From Stenotrophomonas rhizophila (GTDB taxonomy: Bacteria; Pseudomonadota; Gammaproteobacteria; Xanthomonadales; Xanthomonadaceae): DNA of 64,000 nt. Position 1 is the stretch's first letter; each line of letters begins with the position of its first letter. The stretch is from positions 34,424 to 98,423 of the forward strand of contig NZ_JACWUO010000014.1 in assembly GCF_020857975.1 (NCBI RefSeq), read 5' to 3'. Below the pieces are notes generated by a model. It saw nothing but the letters and a program-made list of their open reading frames with translations. It searched no databases and was not told where the DNA came from. Below, piece after piece: positions 17,800 to 26,917 of this stretch. A program made the translations under genes and the position numbers.

Positions 17800-19413
17800 T
17801 TACTTCCCTTGAGGCTGGTTGCGGTTCGAAGTGGAGCTGTTCTTCTGTTCCTGGGCGGCGGCCGCGCGCGATTCGGCGATGCCGACCGAGCGCGCCGAGG
17901 CCGCCTTTTCATCTTTCTGCAGTTCCAGCGGCTGGTCTTCCCCTTCCGGGGTCAGCCAGCCGCCGCTGAAGCCGGCGCGCTCCAGGCCCTTGCGGATGTG
18001 CGCGTTCTTCTTCATCACGTCCCAGACGAAATCGTTCCGGTAGTTGGCGATCATGGTCAGGATCGGGCCCTGGTCGATGCCGATGTAGTCGCTGGCCACC
18101 CAGCCACGGTCGGGCACCAGCCGACCGGTCTTGATCGGGATGTCGTAGTTGAAGCTGGGGTTGAACGAATCCAGGAAGCCGTAGCTGGAATAGATGTAGT
18201 CGCCGTAGCGCTTGTGCATCTCCAGCGTGGCCGGGATCACTTCTTCCGGGGCGAACACCACCGAGGCGATCGCCGCGGTCGGCGCGATCGTGCCGTCGTC
18301 GAAATTCTCGCGCAGGCCGGCGCCGCGCGAGGAGTAATGGCGGAACTGGCGCTGCTCGCCGCGGTATTCCTGGGTGGTGTTCTGCGGCCCGTCGCTGGCG
18401 GTGAGGCCCCACACGTTCTGGCCGTAGTCCTTCCAGTTCATGGGGTTGGCGATGGCGTACTCGCGCTGGGCCAGCGCGGCCGAACGGCTGTTGAGGAAAT
18501 AGGTGCTGCCACGCTCGCGCATGTAGGCATCCTGGATATCGCGGAAATCGACCCAGACGTGGGTGTACTGGTGGCCGAACAGCGGCCCGAAGGACAGGTA
18601 TTCCTGGCCCTGGTAGACGCCCCAATCGTTGTCGTAGGTGCGCGTCCAGACCGTCCACGCATCCGGGCTGACCGGATGGGTCGGCGAGCCCAGGGCGAGG
18701 ATGTAGACCATCATCGCCTCGTTGTAGCCCATCCAGTCGTGGTCGATGAAGCCGCTTTCGGGGAACCAGCCCATCGAGATCAGCGGCGCGCGCTGCTGCA
18801 GCCAGGTCCAGTCCACGCGCTTGTACAGCGTATCGGCGATCTGGCGGATTTCCTTTTCGCGCGGGTCATCGCCGCTGTAATAGGACTGCGCGAACAGCAC
18901 GCCCATCATCAGCAGCGCCGTATCCACGCTGGACAGTTCCACCCAGCTGTCGTAACGACGGCCCTGCTGCATGTCCAGGAAGTGGTAGTAGAAGCCCTTG
19001 TAGCCGCCCTTGCCGGTGCGCTGCGGGCCCATCGGCAGGTCGCGGAAGAACTTCAGGGTGAGCAGGGTGCGGTCGATCGCCTGGTTGCGGCTGACCCAGC
19101 CGTTCTCGATGCCGATCGGATAGGCGGTCAGCGCGTAGCCGACCGAGGCGATGCTGGCGAACGGGCGCGACGGATAGCGGTCGGGGCTGAGGCCGTTGAC
19201 TTCGTTGGTGGTGTCCCAGAAGAACTGGAAGGTGCGGCGCTCGATATCGTCAAACAGCGGCGGCAGCTCCGGCTTCATCGGGCGCGGCGGCGCATCGGCC
19301 TCGATCAGGATCACCGGCGGGCGCGGCTTGGCCGGCTCGTCCGGCGCCTGCTGCTGGCAACCAGCCAGCGCCAACGACAATACCGCCAACGCCACTATCC
19401 GATGTGCTTTCAC
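17800..19413 (-). CDS. Glucoamylase-like lipoprotein, GH144 type (candidate endo-beta-1,2-glucanase)
   Basis: 537 residues from the GTG at 19413, chosen because AGAGGT lies five bases upstream; in-frame ATGs at 19452 and 19434 are less well placed. A lipoprotein signal ends LSLALAGC. The rest is the glycoamylase-like alpha/alpha barrel (Pfam Glycoamylase, CAZy GH144): FFWDTTNEVNGLSPDRYP, SIASVGYALTAYPIGIE, GFYYHFLD, SSVDTALLMMGVLFAQSYY, GWFPESGFIDHDWMGYNEAMMVY and FGHQYTHVWVDFRDIQD. Characterised GH144 enzymes cut beta-1,2-glucan, so the substrate here may be that type of glucan; this is inference from family. About 35 Ser/Asn/Gln-rich residues end the protein. Confidence 0.83.
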   Translation of the reverse strand: MKAHRIVALAVLSLALAGCQQQAPDEPAKPRPPVILIEADAPPRPMKPELPPLFDDIERRTFQFFWDTTNEVNGLSPDRYPSRPFASIASVGYALTAYPIGIENGWVSRNQAIDRTLLTLKFFRDLPMGPQRTGKGGYKGFYYHFLDMQQGRRYDSWVELSSVDTALLMMGVLFAQSYYSGDDPREKEIRQIADTLYKRVDWTWLQQRAPLISMGWFPESGFIDHDWMGYNEAMMVYILALGSPTHPVSPDAWTVWTRTYDNDWGVYQGQEYLSFGPLFGHQYTHVWVDFRDIQDAYMRERGSTYFLNSRSAALAQREYAIANPMNWKDYGQNVWGLTASDGPQNTTQEYRGEQRQFRHYSSRGAGLRENFDDGTIAPTAAIASVVFAPEEVIPATLEMHKRYGDYIYSSYGFLDSFNPSFNYDIPIKTGRLVPDRGWVASDYIGIDQGPILTMIANYRNDFVWDVMKKNAHIRKGLERAGFSGGWLTPEGEDQPLELQKDEKAASARSVGIAESRAAAAQEQKNSSTSNRNQPQGK

Positions 19414-19630
19414 CGACCACCTCTTTCTGCGCATGTTCGTGCTGGAGAGCATAGCCTCAACCGGGCTGAAATCGTTTACAGATTCCGGGCCAAAAAAATC
19501 CGCGGGGGCGGAAGGGGGAGTTCGCGGGCGGTACCCCCAGGGGCACCCACCGCACACGCGCTTGCCGATCACCGACGGGCAAGCGCCTGTGCAGTTCCGC
19601 CGGTCGGCCCAGGCCGGCCGGCGGTGCTGC

Positions 19631-19660
19631 CCCGGCACCGCCCATGAGGGCGGTGCCGGG
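19631..19660 (-). terminator. Hairpin after the TonB-receptor gene
   Basis: A perfect 13-bp stem (CCCGGCACCGCCC and its complement) with an ATGA loop, 21 bases past the receptor stop on the minus strand. No T-run follows. It lies in the 267-bp gap before the GH144-type gene, together with further imperfect GC-rich hairpins, and may set a lower expression of downstream genes rather than stop transcription fully. Confidence 0.5.
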
Positions 19661-19680
19661 TAATGCCTGTACCGCTGCGA

Positions 19681-22600
19681 TCAGAAGCGGAAGCCGACTT
19701 CGGCCTTGACCTGGCGCGGCGTACCGACGATATCGCCGGTCTCGTTGTAGCTGGCCAGCAGCTTGCCGTCGGACTTGGTGTAGTTGTAGTTGGAGAAGTT
19801 GTCGAAGTTGAACACGTTGATGATGTCGATACGCGCATACAGCTCGGTATCGCCCGGCATCTTGAACGTCTTGGTGGCCTGCAGGTCGACCGAACGGTAG
19901 CCGAAGATCTTGCCACCGATCAGGAACTTGCCGTTGCCGTTGGGCACTGCGGCACCCGGGGTCGGCAGGTCGAAGCCGGTCGACTGGGTGACCGGGTACC
20001 AGTCGTTCACCGCGGTCGGGGTGGCCAGGGTGATCTTGCCACCGAAGGTGATGCCCCAGAAGCCGGCGTACGAACCGGTGACCACCAGGCGGTGGCGCGG
20101 CGCGCCGTTGGAGCGGATGGTCGGGTAATCCTCGATCAGGCCGCGGTCGAACGCGTACTTCTCGTTGATGTCGCGGTTGTGGCGCGCGGTGGTCCAGGTG
20201 TAGGCGATCGAGGTGCCCCAGCCGCTTTCCTTGGTGAACGGCTTCTGCGCCGACAGCAGCACCTGGGTCGCACGGGTCTTGATGCCCTGCTGGCCGATGA
20301 TCAGGCTGCCGAAGCCCGGCACGTTGCAGCTCCAGGCCTGGCTCAGGCCCGGGTCGCTGCCGCCGCACAGGCGCGGGTCATCGAAGAACTGGCCGGTCGG
20401 GTAGCGGTTGCCCAGGGTGAAGGCGAAGCCGTCGTAGCTCAGCGTGCGGGAGATGGTGGCATCGGTCAGCCAGTCGCCGACCTGGTTGCTCATGCCCAGG
20501 CTGAACTGATCCGAGTACGGGGCCTTCAGGTTGTTGTTCAGCAGGTCCACTTCCAGACCGGCATTGCTGGTCGCACCGACCAGGGACTGCAGGTTGCCGA
20601 TGCCGTTGAGCAGGTTCGGGTTCCAGTCATAGCAGGCGGCCTGGCCATTGAGGCAGCTGCCGGTGGCCGGGTTGCGGAAGTAGATGGTCGGCTGCGGCAG
20701 CGCCAGCTTGGTGGTTTCCAGCTGCAGGTTGTCGAACAGGTCGCGATCGTACGAACGGCCGGCACCACCGTGGATCACGTGCTGCTCGTCGGCGTTGATG
20801 TCATACGAGAAGCCCAGGCGCGGCTGCCAGGCATCCTTGAACGCCTTGCGGTTGTGGCCGGTGCTGATGTAGTTGCCGATGTCCAGGCCGCCCAGCGCCA
20901 GCGAATCGGCGTAGGTCTGGCCGGCGGGCGCGCGCGGATCCTGCGAGTAGATCGCGTCGACCACCTGCTGCGGGGTCACGAAGTCCAGGTAGGACGGGGT
21001 CTTCTCGTAGTCCCAGCGCAGGCCGATGTTCAGCTGCAGATGGTCGTTGACCTGCCAGTCGTCCTGGATGAACAGGCCGATCTGCTTGGACTTGGAACGC
21101 ACTTCACCCGACACGCCCGACACGCCGGTCACCGGCTTGACGAACTGCGCCTTGTACGGGATGTCGGACGGGAAGTCCGCATCGCCCAAGGTATAGGTGA
21201 AGGCCGGATTGATCTGTGCCGCATCCGATGCGTACAGGTCGATTTCCTTGTACTTCGCGCCCATCTTGATGGTGTGGTCGCCGGCCCACTGGATGCCGTC
21301 CAGGGTCAGGTTGTCTTCGATCGACCAGCCCTTCTGGCCCTTCACCTGCGAATCCAGTGCCGAGGCGCCGCCGATCTTGACCAGGGTGCGGTCTTCGGTG
21401 CCGTCCGGTGCGGTGTAGGTGATGCCGTTGGCCAGGGTCAGCGGGGTCGGATTGTTGAACGAATCCTCGTGGGTGACCATCAGCTCGTTGTAGTAACGCT
21501 CACCGCTGTGGTTCCAGCGCAGCGCGTAACGACGGTCGGTGTTGACCACTTCGCGGCCGGCTTCCGGCGCGGTTTGCCCACTGAACTGCTGCTGGGTTTC
21601 GTCGCGGTCCTGGAAGGTCAGTTCGATGCGATCGTTGTCGGTCGGCTCGAAGTCGATCTTGGCGAAGATCAGGTCCTGCTCGAACGGCTGGCTGGCCGGG
21701 CCGAGGCCAGCGGCAGCGCCGGCCGGCAGCAGGCCGACGCGGTTGGTCACCGAGCCTTCCGGGGCGATGGTGACCGGCAGGTCGAAGCGCTTGGCTTCGT
21801 AGGTGACGAAGAAGTGCGCCTTGTCCTGGATGATCGGGCCACCCAACGCAAAGCCGTATTCCTTCTCGGCCGACGCTTCCTTGGTCTGCCCGACCTGGCG
21901 CTCGGCCGGGGTCTTGGCGCGCATGTCTTCGTTGGTGTAACGGTAGAAGGTTTCACCCTTGAACTCGTTGGTACCGGACTTGGTGGCCGCGGTCACCGCC
22001 GCGCTGGACACTTGGCCGTACTCGGCCTTGTAGTTGCCGCTGATCACCTTGTATTCGCCGATGGCCAGCTGCGGGAACGGGTTGCCGGCGCTGCCGGACT
22101 GGCCGGCCACGCCGCCGCCCTTGACATAGCTCTTCTGGCCCACGCCGTCGATGTAGACGTTGGTGCCGTCGGCATTGGTGGCACCGCCGCGCAGCGAGGT
22201 GTTGCCCTTGGCATCGCGGGTGAAGATCATGCCCGGCACCGCGTCGGCGAACTCCAGGAAGTTGCGCGACACCTGCGGGGTGGTCTGGATCTGCTGCAGG
22301 CTGACGGTCTTGCCCACCTCGGAAGTACGCACTTCCTGCAGCAGGGTCGGCGCGATCACGTTGACCGTGTCCAGGTTGGTGGCATTGGCGGTGCCGCCGT
22401 TGGCCGGCGCGCCGCTGAAGTTCAGGGTCGCCGCGGAGGCCACGGTCACGGTCACCTTCTGGGTCTGGCCATTGGCCACCACGTCATAGGTGCCCGGGTC
22501 CAGGCCCATCAGCGAATAGCTGCCGTCGGCGCGGGTGGTGGCGCGGCGCACCGAGCCGCTGGCCAGGTTGGTGGCGGTCACTTCGGTGCCGGCTTGGGCT

Positions 22601-22740
22601 TGGGCGACCTGGCCACGCAGCGAAGAGGTGGCCGACTGCGCCATCAGGGTCGGGGCGGCGCCTAGCAGCAGGCAACTGACCAGCGCGCTGGTCAGCAGGC
22701 TACGGGCCGGCACGCGGGTGCGGTGATTGGAATACGTCAT
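19681..22740 (-). CDS. TonB-dependent receptor, Oar-like, with carboxypeptidase-like N-terminal domain
   Basis: 1019 residues from the ATG at 22740 (GGAG seven bases upstream). After a signal peptide (ending TLMAQ) comes a carboxypeptidase regulatory-like domain (about 35-105, SSLRGQVAQAQAGTEVTATNLASGSVRRATTRADGSYSLMGLDPG), then the plug (about 120-250, LRGGATNADGTNVYIDGVGQ) and a 22-strand barrel ending VKAEVGFRF, with the terminal aromatic residue needed for outer-membrane insertion. Such receptors import large ligands using the TonB system. Position between lacI and the glycan enzymes implies an oligosaccharide ligand. Confidence 0.93.
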   Translation of the reverse strand: MTYSNHRTRVPARSLLTSALVSCLLLGAAPTLMAQSATSSLRGQVAQAQAGTEVTATNLASGSVRRATTRADGSYSLMGLDPGTYDVVANGQTQKVTVTVASAATLNFSGAPANGGTANATNLDTVNVIAPTLLQEVRTSEVGKTVSLQQIQTTPQVSRNFLEFADAVPGMIFTRDAKGNTSLRGGATNADGTNVYIDGVGQKSYVKGGGVAGQSGSAGNPFPQLAIGEYKVISGNYKAEYGQVSSAAVTAATKSGTNEFKGETFYRYTNEDMRAKTPAERQVGQTKEASAEKEYGFALGGPIIQDKAHFFVTYEAKRFDLPVTIAPEGSVTNRVGLLPAGAAAGLGPASQPFEQDLIFAKIDFEPTDNDRIELTFQDRDETQQQFSGQTAPEAGREVVNTDRRYALRWNHSGERYYNELMVTHEDSFNNPTPLTLANGITYTAPDGTEDRTLVKIGGASALDSQVKGQKGWSIEDNLTLDGIQWAGDHTIKMGAKYKEIDLYASDAAQINPAFTYTLGDADFPSDIPYKAQFVKPVTGVSGVSGEVRSKSKQIGLFIQDDWQVNDHLQLNIGLRWDYEKTPSYLDFVTPQQVVDAIYSQDPRAPAGQTYADSLALGGLDIGNYISTGHNRKAFKDAWQPRLGFSYDINADEQHVIHGGAGRSYDRDLFDNLQLETTKLALPQPTIYFRNPATGSCLNGQAACYDWNPNLLNGIGNLQSLVGATSNAGLEVDLLNNNLKAPYSDQFSLGMSNQVGDWLTDATISRTLSYDGFAFTLGNRYPTGQFFDDPRLCGGSDPGLSQAWSCNVPGFGSLIIGQQGIKTRATQVLLSAQKPFTKESGWGTSIAYTWTTARHNRDINEKYAFDRGLIEDYPTIRSNGAPRHRLVVTGSYAGFWGITFGGKITLATPTAVNDWYPVTQSTGFDLPTPGAAVPNGNGKFLIGGKIFGYRSVDLQATKTFKMPGDTELYARIDIINVFNFDNFSNYNYTKSDGKLLASYNETGDIVGTPRQVKAEVGFRF

Positions 22741-22807
22741 GTAAATCTCCGGGTGGTGGTGGCCGTCTTTGCGGCCCCTGTCGTTTTTTTGATTGCGTGG
22801 TTTGGAT

Positions 22808-22877
22808 GCGTCACGACCAACGGTCGCGACCTGCTGCACTACCTTGTGTTGCGTCATGACCAACGGTCATGACCTAC
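22808..22877. repeat. Two SMAG-like palindromes between lacI and the receptor gene
   Basis: GCGTCACGACCAACGGTCGC at 22808-22827 (element to 22834) and GCGTCATGACCAACGGTCAT at 22851-22870 (ending CTAC at 22877). Both point the same way, with GTAG at the high-coordinate end of the second copy. The second copy runs into the lacI coding region and supplies its stop codon. The pair lies in the leader region of the receptor gene. Confidence 0.7.
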
Positions 22878-23880
22878 CGCTTGAATCACGCACGATCAGG
22901 CTCGGCACAAGCGTCTGCTTGTCACCGGCCACTTCCGTGTTGTTGCCGTCCATCAACTGCAACAGACGCGTCATCGCCTTATCGCCGAGATCTGCAATGC
23001 TCACCTGCATCGTGGTCAACGATGGGTGAACGAAACGCGCCAGCGGAATGTCATCGAAGCCGGCCAGGGCGACATCGGCCGGAACCCGCACGCCTGCCTG
23101 CGCGAACGCATACAGACAGCCCAGCGCCATCATGTCGTTGGCGGCAAACACGGCATCGGGCAGCGTGCCGGCTGCCAGCAGCTCCTGCCCGGCGCGGTGG
23201 CCGGAGGCTTCGTCAAAGTCGCCGGGCAACTCGATGCCGGCAGCGCCGGCACCGAACGCGGCCAGCGCGTCACGGAAACCACGCAGGCGCTCGCGGGCAT
23301 CGAAGTTGAGGTCCGGACCGGAAATGAATGCGATGCGACGGTGGCCGACATCCAGCAGGTGGCGGGTCATCGTCATCGCCCCGGCATGGTCATCGATGCT
23401 CAGCACCGGATGATCCTGCTCGGGCAGGTAGGTATTGATCAGCACCGTGGGCAGTGCCTGCGGCAGGTTGTCGGTGAGGAACCCCGGGCTTTCGGCGTAC
23501 GGGGACAACACCAGCAGGCCGTCCACCCGGCCACGCATGGCGCGCAGGGCCGCGCCCTGCTGCTCCTGGTCGCCGTGGTAGCTGGACACCAGCAGGTGCT
23601 GGCGGCGCTCGCGGGCCACCCCGTCGATGCCACGCATCAACTCGGAGAAGAACTCGCCGTACAGGTCCGGCAGCACCACGCCAATGGTGTTGGTGCGGCG
23701 GCTGCTCAGGCTGCGGGCGGCGGCATGCGGCGTATAGCGCAGGCGCGCAGCCACCTCCAGCACCAGCTTGCGCACGGGCTCGGCGACATTTTCATGGCCG
23801 TTCAGGGCACGCGAGACCGTCGCCACAGAGACGCGGGCTTCGCGGGCTACATCTTTGATTGTGATGGCTGCCTTGTTCAC
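22867..23880 (-). CDS. LacI family transcriptional regulator
   Basis: 337 residues from the GTG at 23880 (GGAGG eight bases upstream). The N-terminal helix-turn-helix ITIKDVAREARVSVATVSRALNGHENVAEPVR is typical, followed by a periplasmic-binding-protein-like sensor domain (about 60-330). It probably represses the adjacent receptor and glycan genes until an oligosaccharide inducer binds. The last residues and TGA are encoded by a SMAG-like palindrome, so the C-terminus may have been altered by insertion of that repeat. Confidence 0.93.
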   Translation of the reverse strand: MNKAAITIKDVAREARVSVATVSRALNGHENVAEPVRKLVLEVAARLRYTPHAAARSLSSRRTNTIGVVLPDLYGEFFSELMRGIDGVARERRQHLLVSSYHGDQEQQGAALRAMRGRVDGLLVLSPYAESPGFLTDNLPQALPTVLINTYLPEQDHPVLSIDDHAGAMTMTRHLLDVGHRRIAFISGPDLNFDARERLRGFRDALAAFGAGAAGIELPGDFDEASGHRAGQELLAAGTLPDAVFAANDMMALGCLYAFAQAGVRVPADVALAGFDDIPLARFVHPSLTTMQVSIADLGDKAMTRLLQLMDGNNTEVAGDKQTLVPSLIVRDSSGRS

Positions 23881-23924
23881 TTCGCCGCCCTCCACGGCTT
23901 AGAGATTTGGGGCTTGGCGCGGAA

Positions 23925-23938
23925 TGTAAGCGTTTTCA
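23925..23938. promoter_or_regulatory. Candidate LacI-family operator
   Basis: TGTAAGCGTTTTCA has the dyad with central CG typical of LacI-family sites (half-sites TGTAA / TTTCA). It is 45 bp upstream of the lacI start, so autoregulation is likely. A related half-site, TGTAAACACTACG, follows at 23947. Confidence 0.55.
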
Positions 23939-24043
23939 ATCCTGAATGTAAACACTACGTTAGCCATATGTCGCACGCCGGTAACCCAAAGCTGTCCATG
24001 GCAGCCCCCTTCGGGACTGGCCAGGACAAGGCAGGACAAGGGT

Positions 24044-24313
24044 TTAGGCGTTTTTGGCCGGTGCCTCGGCGCGGATGGACAGCGCGTGGATATCGGTGTC
24101 CATCATGCTGCCCAGGGCGGCATAGACCGCCCGGTGGCGCGCAAGTGGCAGCTTGCCCTCGAAGGCGGCGCTGACGATGTGCACGTTGAAATGCCCGCGG
24201 CCGTCACGGGCGCCCTCATGGCCGGCGTGCCGGTGGCTGTCGTCCTCCACCTCCAGCTGCACCGGGTCCAGCGCCTGCTGCAGTGCCGCGCGGATGCGCT
24301 CGACCCGGTTCAT
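24044..24313 (-). CDS. bolA: BolA family protein
   Basis: 89 residues with the BolA core: [55 protein letters not shown] and [10 protein letters not shown]. BolA proteins act in Fe-S trafficking with monothiol glutaredoxins; the conserved His near residue 65 (ARHR) is a cluster ligand candidate. The ATG overlaps the yciI stop (ATGA), so the two form an operon. Confidence 0.92.
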   Translation of the reverse strand: MNRVERIRAALQQALDPVQLEVEDDSHRHAGHEGARDGRGHFNVHIVSAAFEGKLPLARHRAVYAALGSMMDTDIHALSIRAEAPAKNA

Positions 24314-24609
24314 GGCAGCACCTTGCGGAACGGGCGCACCTGCACCCGCACATATACCCCGGCATCCACGTAGGGATCGGCCTGGGCCCAGGCCTGGGCG
24401 GCCTCCAGCGAGTCGAACGCAGCGATCACCACGCTGCCGCTGAACCCGGCCGGGCCCGGGTCCTCGCTGTCGATCGCCGGGCACGGCCCGGCCAGCAGCA
24501 GCCGGCCGGCATCGCGCAGCGCGGTCAGCCGGGCCAGATGGTCCGCGCGCGCCGCCAGCCGGGCCGCCAGCACATCGGCACCGTCATAGCCTTCAATCAC
24601 ATACCACAT
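24310..24609 (-). CDS. yciI: YciI family protein
   Basis: 99 residues from the ATG at 24609 (GGGAG six bases upstream; an in-frame TTG two codons earlier is unlikely). The family pattern [28 protein letters not shown]...GPCPAIDS is present, with the conserved His and Asp of the ferredoxin-like fold. Cellular role is not well established; a link to septation or to haloacid/chloromuconate-type chemistry has been suggested for relatives. Co-occurrence with bolA is common in xanthomonads. Confidence 0.88.
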   Translation of the reverse strand: MWYVIEGYDGADVLAARLAARADHLARLTALRDAGRLLLAGPCPAIDSEDPGPAGFSGSVVIAAFDSLEAAQAWAQADPYVDAGVYVRVQVRPFRKVLP

Positions 24610-24645
24610 AGGCAACTCCCAAGGCTCAACTAAACGAACCCGGCG

Positions 24646-24651
24646 ATTCTA
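24646..24651 (-). promoter_or_regulatory. Candidate -10 box of yciI-bolA
   Basis: TAGAAT on the minus strand, 37 bases before the yciI ATG. The -35 is not clear. The rest of the 346-bp gap up to scpA shows no other gene; the scpA promoter could not be assigned with confidence. Confidence 0.4.
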
Positions 24652-24955
24652 GCCCGCCCGGCTGGACACTGCCGGCCTGAACCCGTACTCTTGTCCCCAT
24701 TGCACGTGGCTGGACGCAGCAGCCCCGTCGGCAACCGGCTTCACCACCCGACCGACGATCGACCCGCTGCCCCACACCAGCGCACGTAGACGACCTCCCG
24801 TAGTTCTGTCGCTGCCCATCGCGGCGCGCCTTGCTGTTTGAAGTGTGGAACCGCGCCGACACAGGCGTGTCATGGCTTGCCATCTTGCCGCCCGGAACGC
24901 TCCGGCCGCTGGCACGGTGCGGCGACCGGTCCGTTGCAATACTGACGTCAACTTG

Positions 24956-25864
24956 ATGACCTCCGAACTCGCGCTCGACGCGAACCCGCAAATCCGGCCG
25001 ACCGCCCCACAGCAGCAGGAAATGCCGCTGGCCGTGTGGCATGGGCAACCGGTCCTGCAGATTCCGCAGGACCTGTACATCCCGCCGGATGCGCTGGAAG
25101 TGATCCTGGATGCCTTCGAGGGCCCGCTGGACCTGCTGCTGTACCTGATCCGCCGGCAGAACCTGGACATCCTGGACATCCCGGTGGCCGAGATCACCCG
25201 CCAGTACGTCGAGTACATCAATGTCATGCAGGAGCTGCGCTTCGAGCTGGCGGCCGAATACCTGGTGATGGCGGCGATCCTGGCCGAAGTGAAGTCGCGG
25301 ATGCTGCTGCCGCGGCCGCCCAGCATCGAGGGCGAGGAAGCCGACCCGCGCGCCGAACTGGTACGCAGGCTGCAGGAGTACGAACGTTTCAAGCAGGCCG
25401 CCGAGGACATCGACGCCCTGCCCCGCCAGGACCGCGACACCAGCGTGGCACATGCCTTCGTCCCCGACCGGGCCGCGATCAAGCTGCCGCCGCCGGTGGA
25501 CCTGAAGGAAATGCTGGTGGCGCTGCACGACGTGCTCAAGCGCGCCGAGCTGTTTACCGGGCATGCGATCAAGCGCGAAGCCCTGAGCGTGCGCCAGCGC
25601 ATGGGCGAAGTGCTGGGCCGGTTGGAAGATGGCAAGTTCTACCGTTTTGAAACGCTGTTCACCGCCGAAGAAGGCAAGCTGGGGGTGCTGGTGACCTTCC
25701 TGGCCCTGCTCGAACTGGCCAAGGAACAACTGCTGGACATCGTCCAGGAAGCCCCGCTGGCGCCGATCTACGTCAAGTCCCTGGCCGCCGGCAACACCAA
25801 CGAACCGCTGCAGTTCAACAGCGAATTCGACGACCCCGCCGACGCCGCCAACGAAACCGACTGA
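24956..25864 (+). CDS. scpA: Segregation and condensation protein A
   Basis: 302 residues from the ATG at 24956. The ScpA kleisin core starts at FEGPLDLLLYLIRRQNLDILDIPVAEITRQYVEYI (about 55-90), followed by EYLVMAAILAEVKSRMLLPRP and the C-terminal winged-helix region RMGEVLGRLEDGKFYRFETLF. It bridges SMC dimers with ScpB to compact and separate chromosomes. About 45 residues precede the usual family start. The operon continues with scpB and rluB. Confidence 0.95.
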   Translation: MTSELALDANPQIRPTAPQQQEMPLAVWHGQPVLQIPQDLYIPPDALEVILDAFEGPLDLLLYLIRRQNLDILDIPVAEITRQYVEYINVMQELRFELAAEYLVMAAILAEVKSRMLLPRPPSIEGEEADPRAELVRRLQEYERFKQAAEDIDALPRQDRDTSVAHAFVPDRAAIKLPPPVDLKEMLVALHDVLKRAELFTGHAIKREALSVRQRMGEVLGRLEDGKFYRFETLFTAEEGKLGVLVTFLALLELAKEQLLDIVQEAPLAPIYVKSLAAGNTNEPLQFNSEFDDPADAANETD

Positions 25865-25879
25865 GCACCCGACCCTCGC

Positions 25880-26917
25880 ATGGATCAACCGCTGATCAAC
25901 CGTATTGTCGAAGGCGCGCTGCTGGCCTCCAGCCAGCCGCTGACCCTGGCGCAATTGCAGGGCCTGTTCCCGGAAGAGGAACCGGCGCCGCCAGGCAGCA
26001 TCGAACGCGCGCTGGAACTGCTGCGCGAGGGCTGCCAGGACCGTGGCGTGGAACTGGTCGAGGTCGCTTCCGGCTTCCGCTTCCAGGTCACCGGCGAAGT
26101 GCACGCCTACATCACCCGGCTGTGGACCGAGCGCAAGACCCGCTACACCCGCGCCACCCTGGAAACCCTGGCGCTTATCGCCTACCGCCAGCCGATCACC
26201 CGCGGCGAAATCGAACAGGTGCGCGGCGTGGCGGTCAGCAGCAACATCATCCAGGCCCTGGAAGAGCGCGAATGGATCCGCGTGATCGGCCACCGCGACG
26301 TGCCCGGCAAGCCGGCGCTGTTTGGCACCACCAAGGGCTTCCTGGATTATTTCGGGCTCAAGCGCCTGGACGAACTGCCGCCGCTGTCCGAGCTGCGCGA
26401 CCTGGGTGAGCTGGAACCGCAGCTGCCGCTGGACAGCCACGGCCAGCTGGCCGGCCGCCTGCCCGCCGGCGCAGCCAGCCCGGAAGGCGAGCTGGACGGC
26501 GACGCGGCCAACGACGACGCCGGCCTGCCGGCGGCGGCCGGCGAAGACCAGGACGACGCGGATGCGGCGCCGGTCGACCCGCCCGAACCCGCCGCTGCCC
26601 GGTTGGCGGCCCGCGCCGCACTGGCGGCGGCGCGACTGGCGGACCCGCCCGCAGATGCGGACAATACCCAAGGCTCGGCCGATGCCGATGCCGATGCCAC
26701 CGACACCCCATTCGATGCGCCGTTGCCGCCTGCCGACGACGACGCTGATACGACCGCCAGCGATGGCGAACCCGATACCGCGCCGGGAGAGCGCGCGGCG
26801 CCCCAGAACGAAACCGAAGACAACGCCGTCGCGACGACGACCGTGGCTGTTGACGAAGCCGATCCCGAACCAGAGGCCGACGCACCCGTCGCCGGCCGGA
26901 GCCAAGTGAATGAGTGA
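25880..26917 (+). CDS. scpB: Segregation and condensation protein B with long acidic tail
   Basis: 345 residues against about 200 for typical ScpB. Residues 1-175 carry the two winged-helix domains (INRIVEGALLASSQPLTLAQL; RATLETLALIAYRQPITRGEIEQVRGVAVSSNIIQALEEREWI; LFGTTKGFLDYFGL). The remaining 170 residues are a disordered Asp/Ala/Glu-rich tail. It binds ScpA-SMC. The start lies 15 bases after scpA; its end overlaps rluB by eight bases. Confidence 0.93.
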   Translation: MDQPLINRIVEGALLASSQPLTLAQLQGLFPEEEPAPPGSIERALELLREGCQDRGVELVEVASGFRFQVTGEVHAYITRLWTERKTRYTRATLETLALIAYRQPITRGEIEQVRGVAVSSNIIQALEEREWIRVIGHRDVPGKPALFGTTKGFLDYFGLKRLDELPPLSELRDLGELEPQLPLDSHGQLAGRLPAGAASPEGELDGDAANDDAGLPAAAGEDQDDADAAPVDPPEPAAARLAARAALAAARLADPPADADNTQGSADADADATDTPFDAPLPPADDDADTTASDGEPDTAPGERAAPQNETEDNAVATTTVAVDEADPEPEADAPVAGRSQVNE

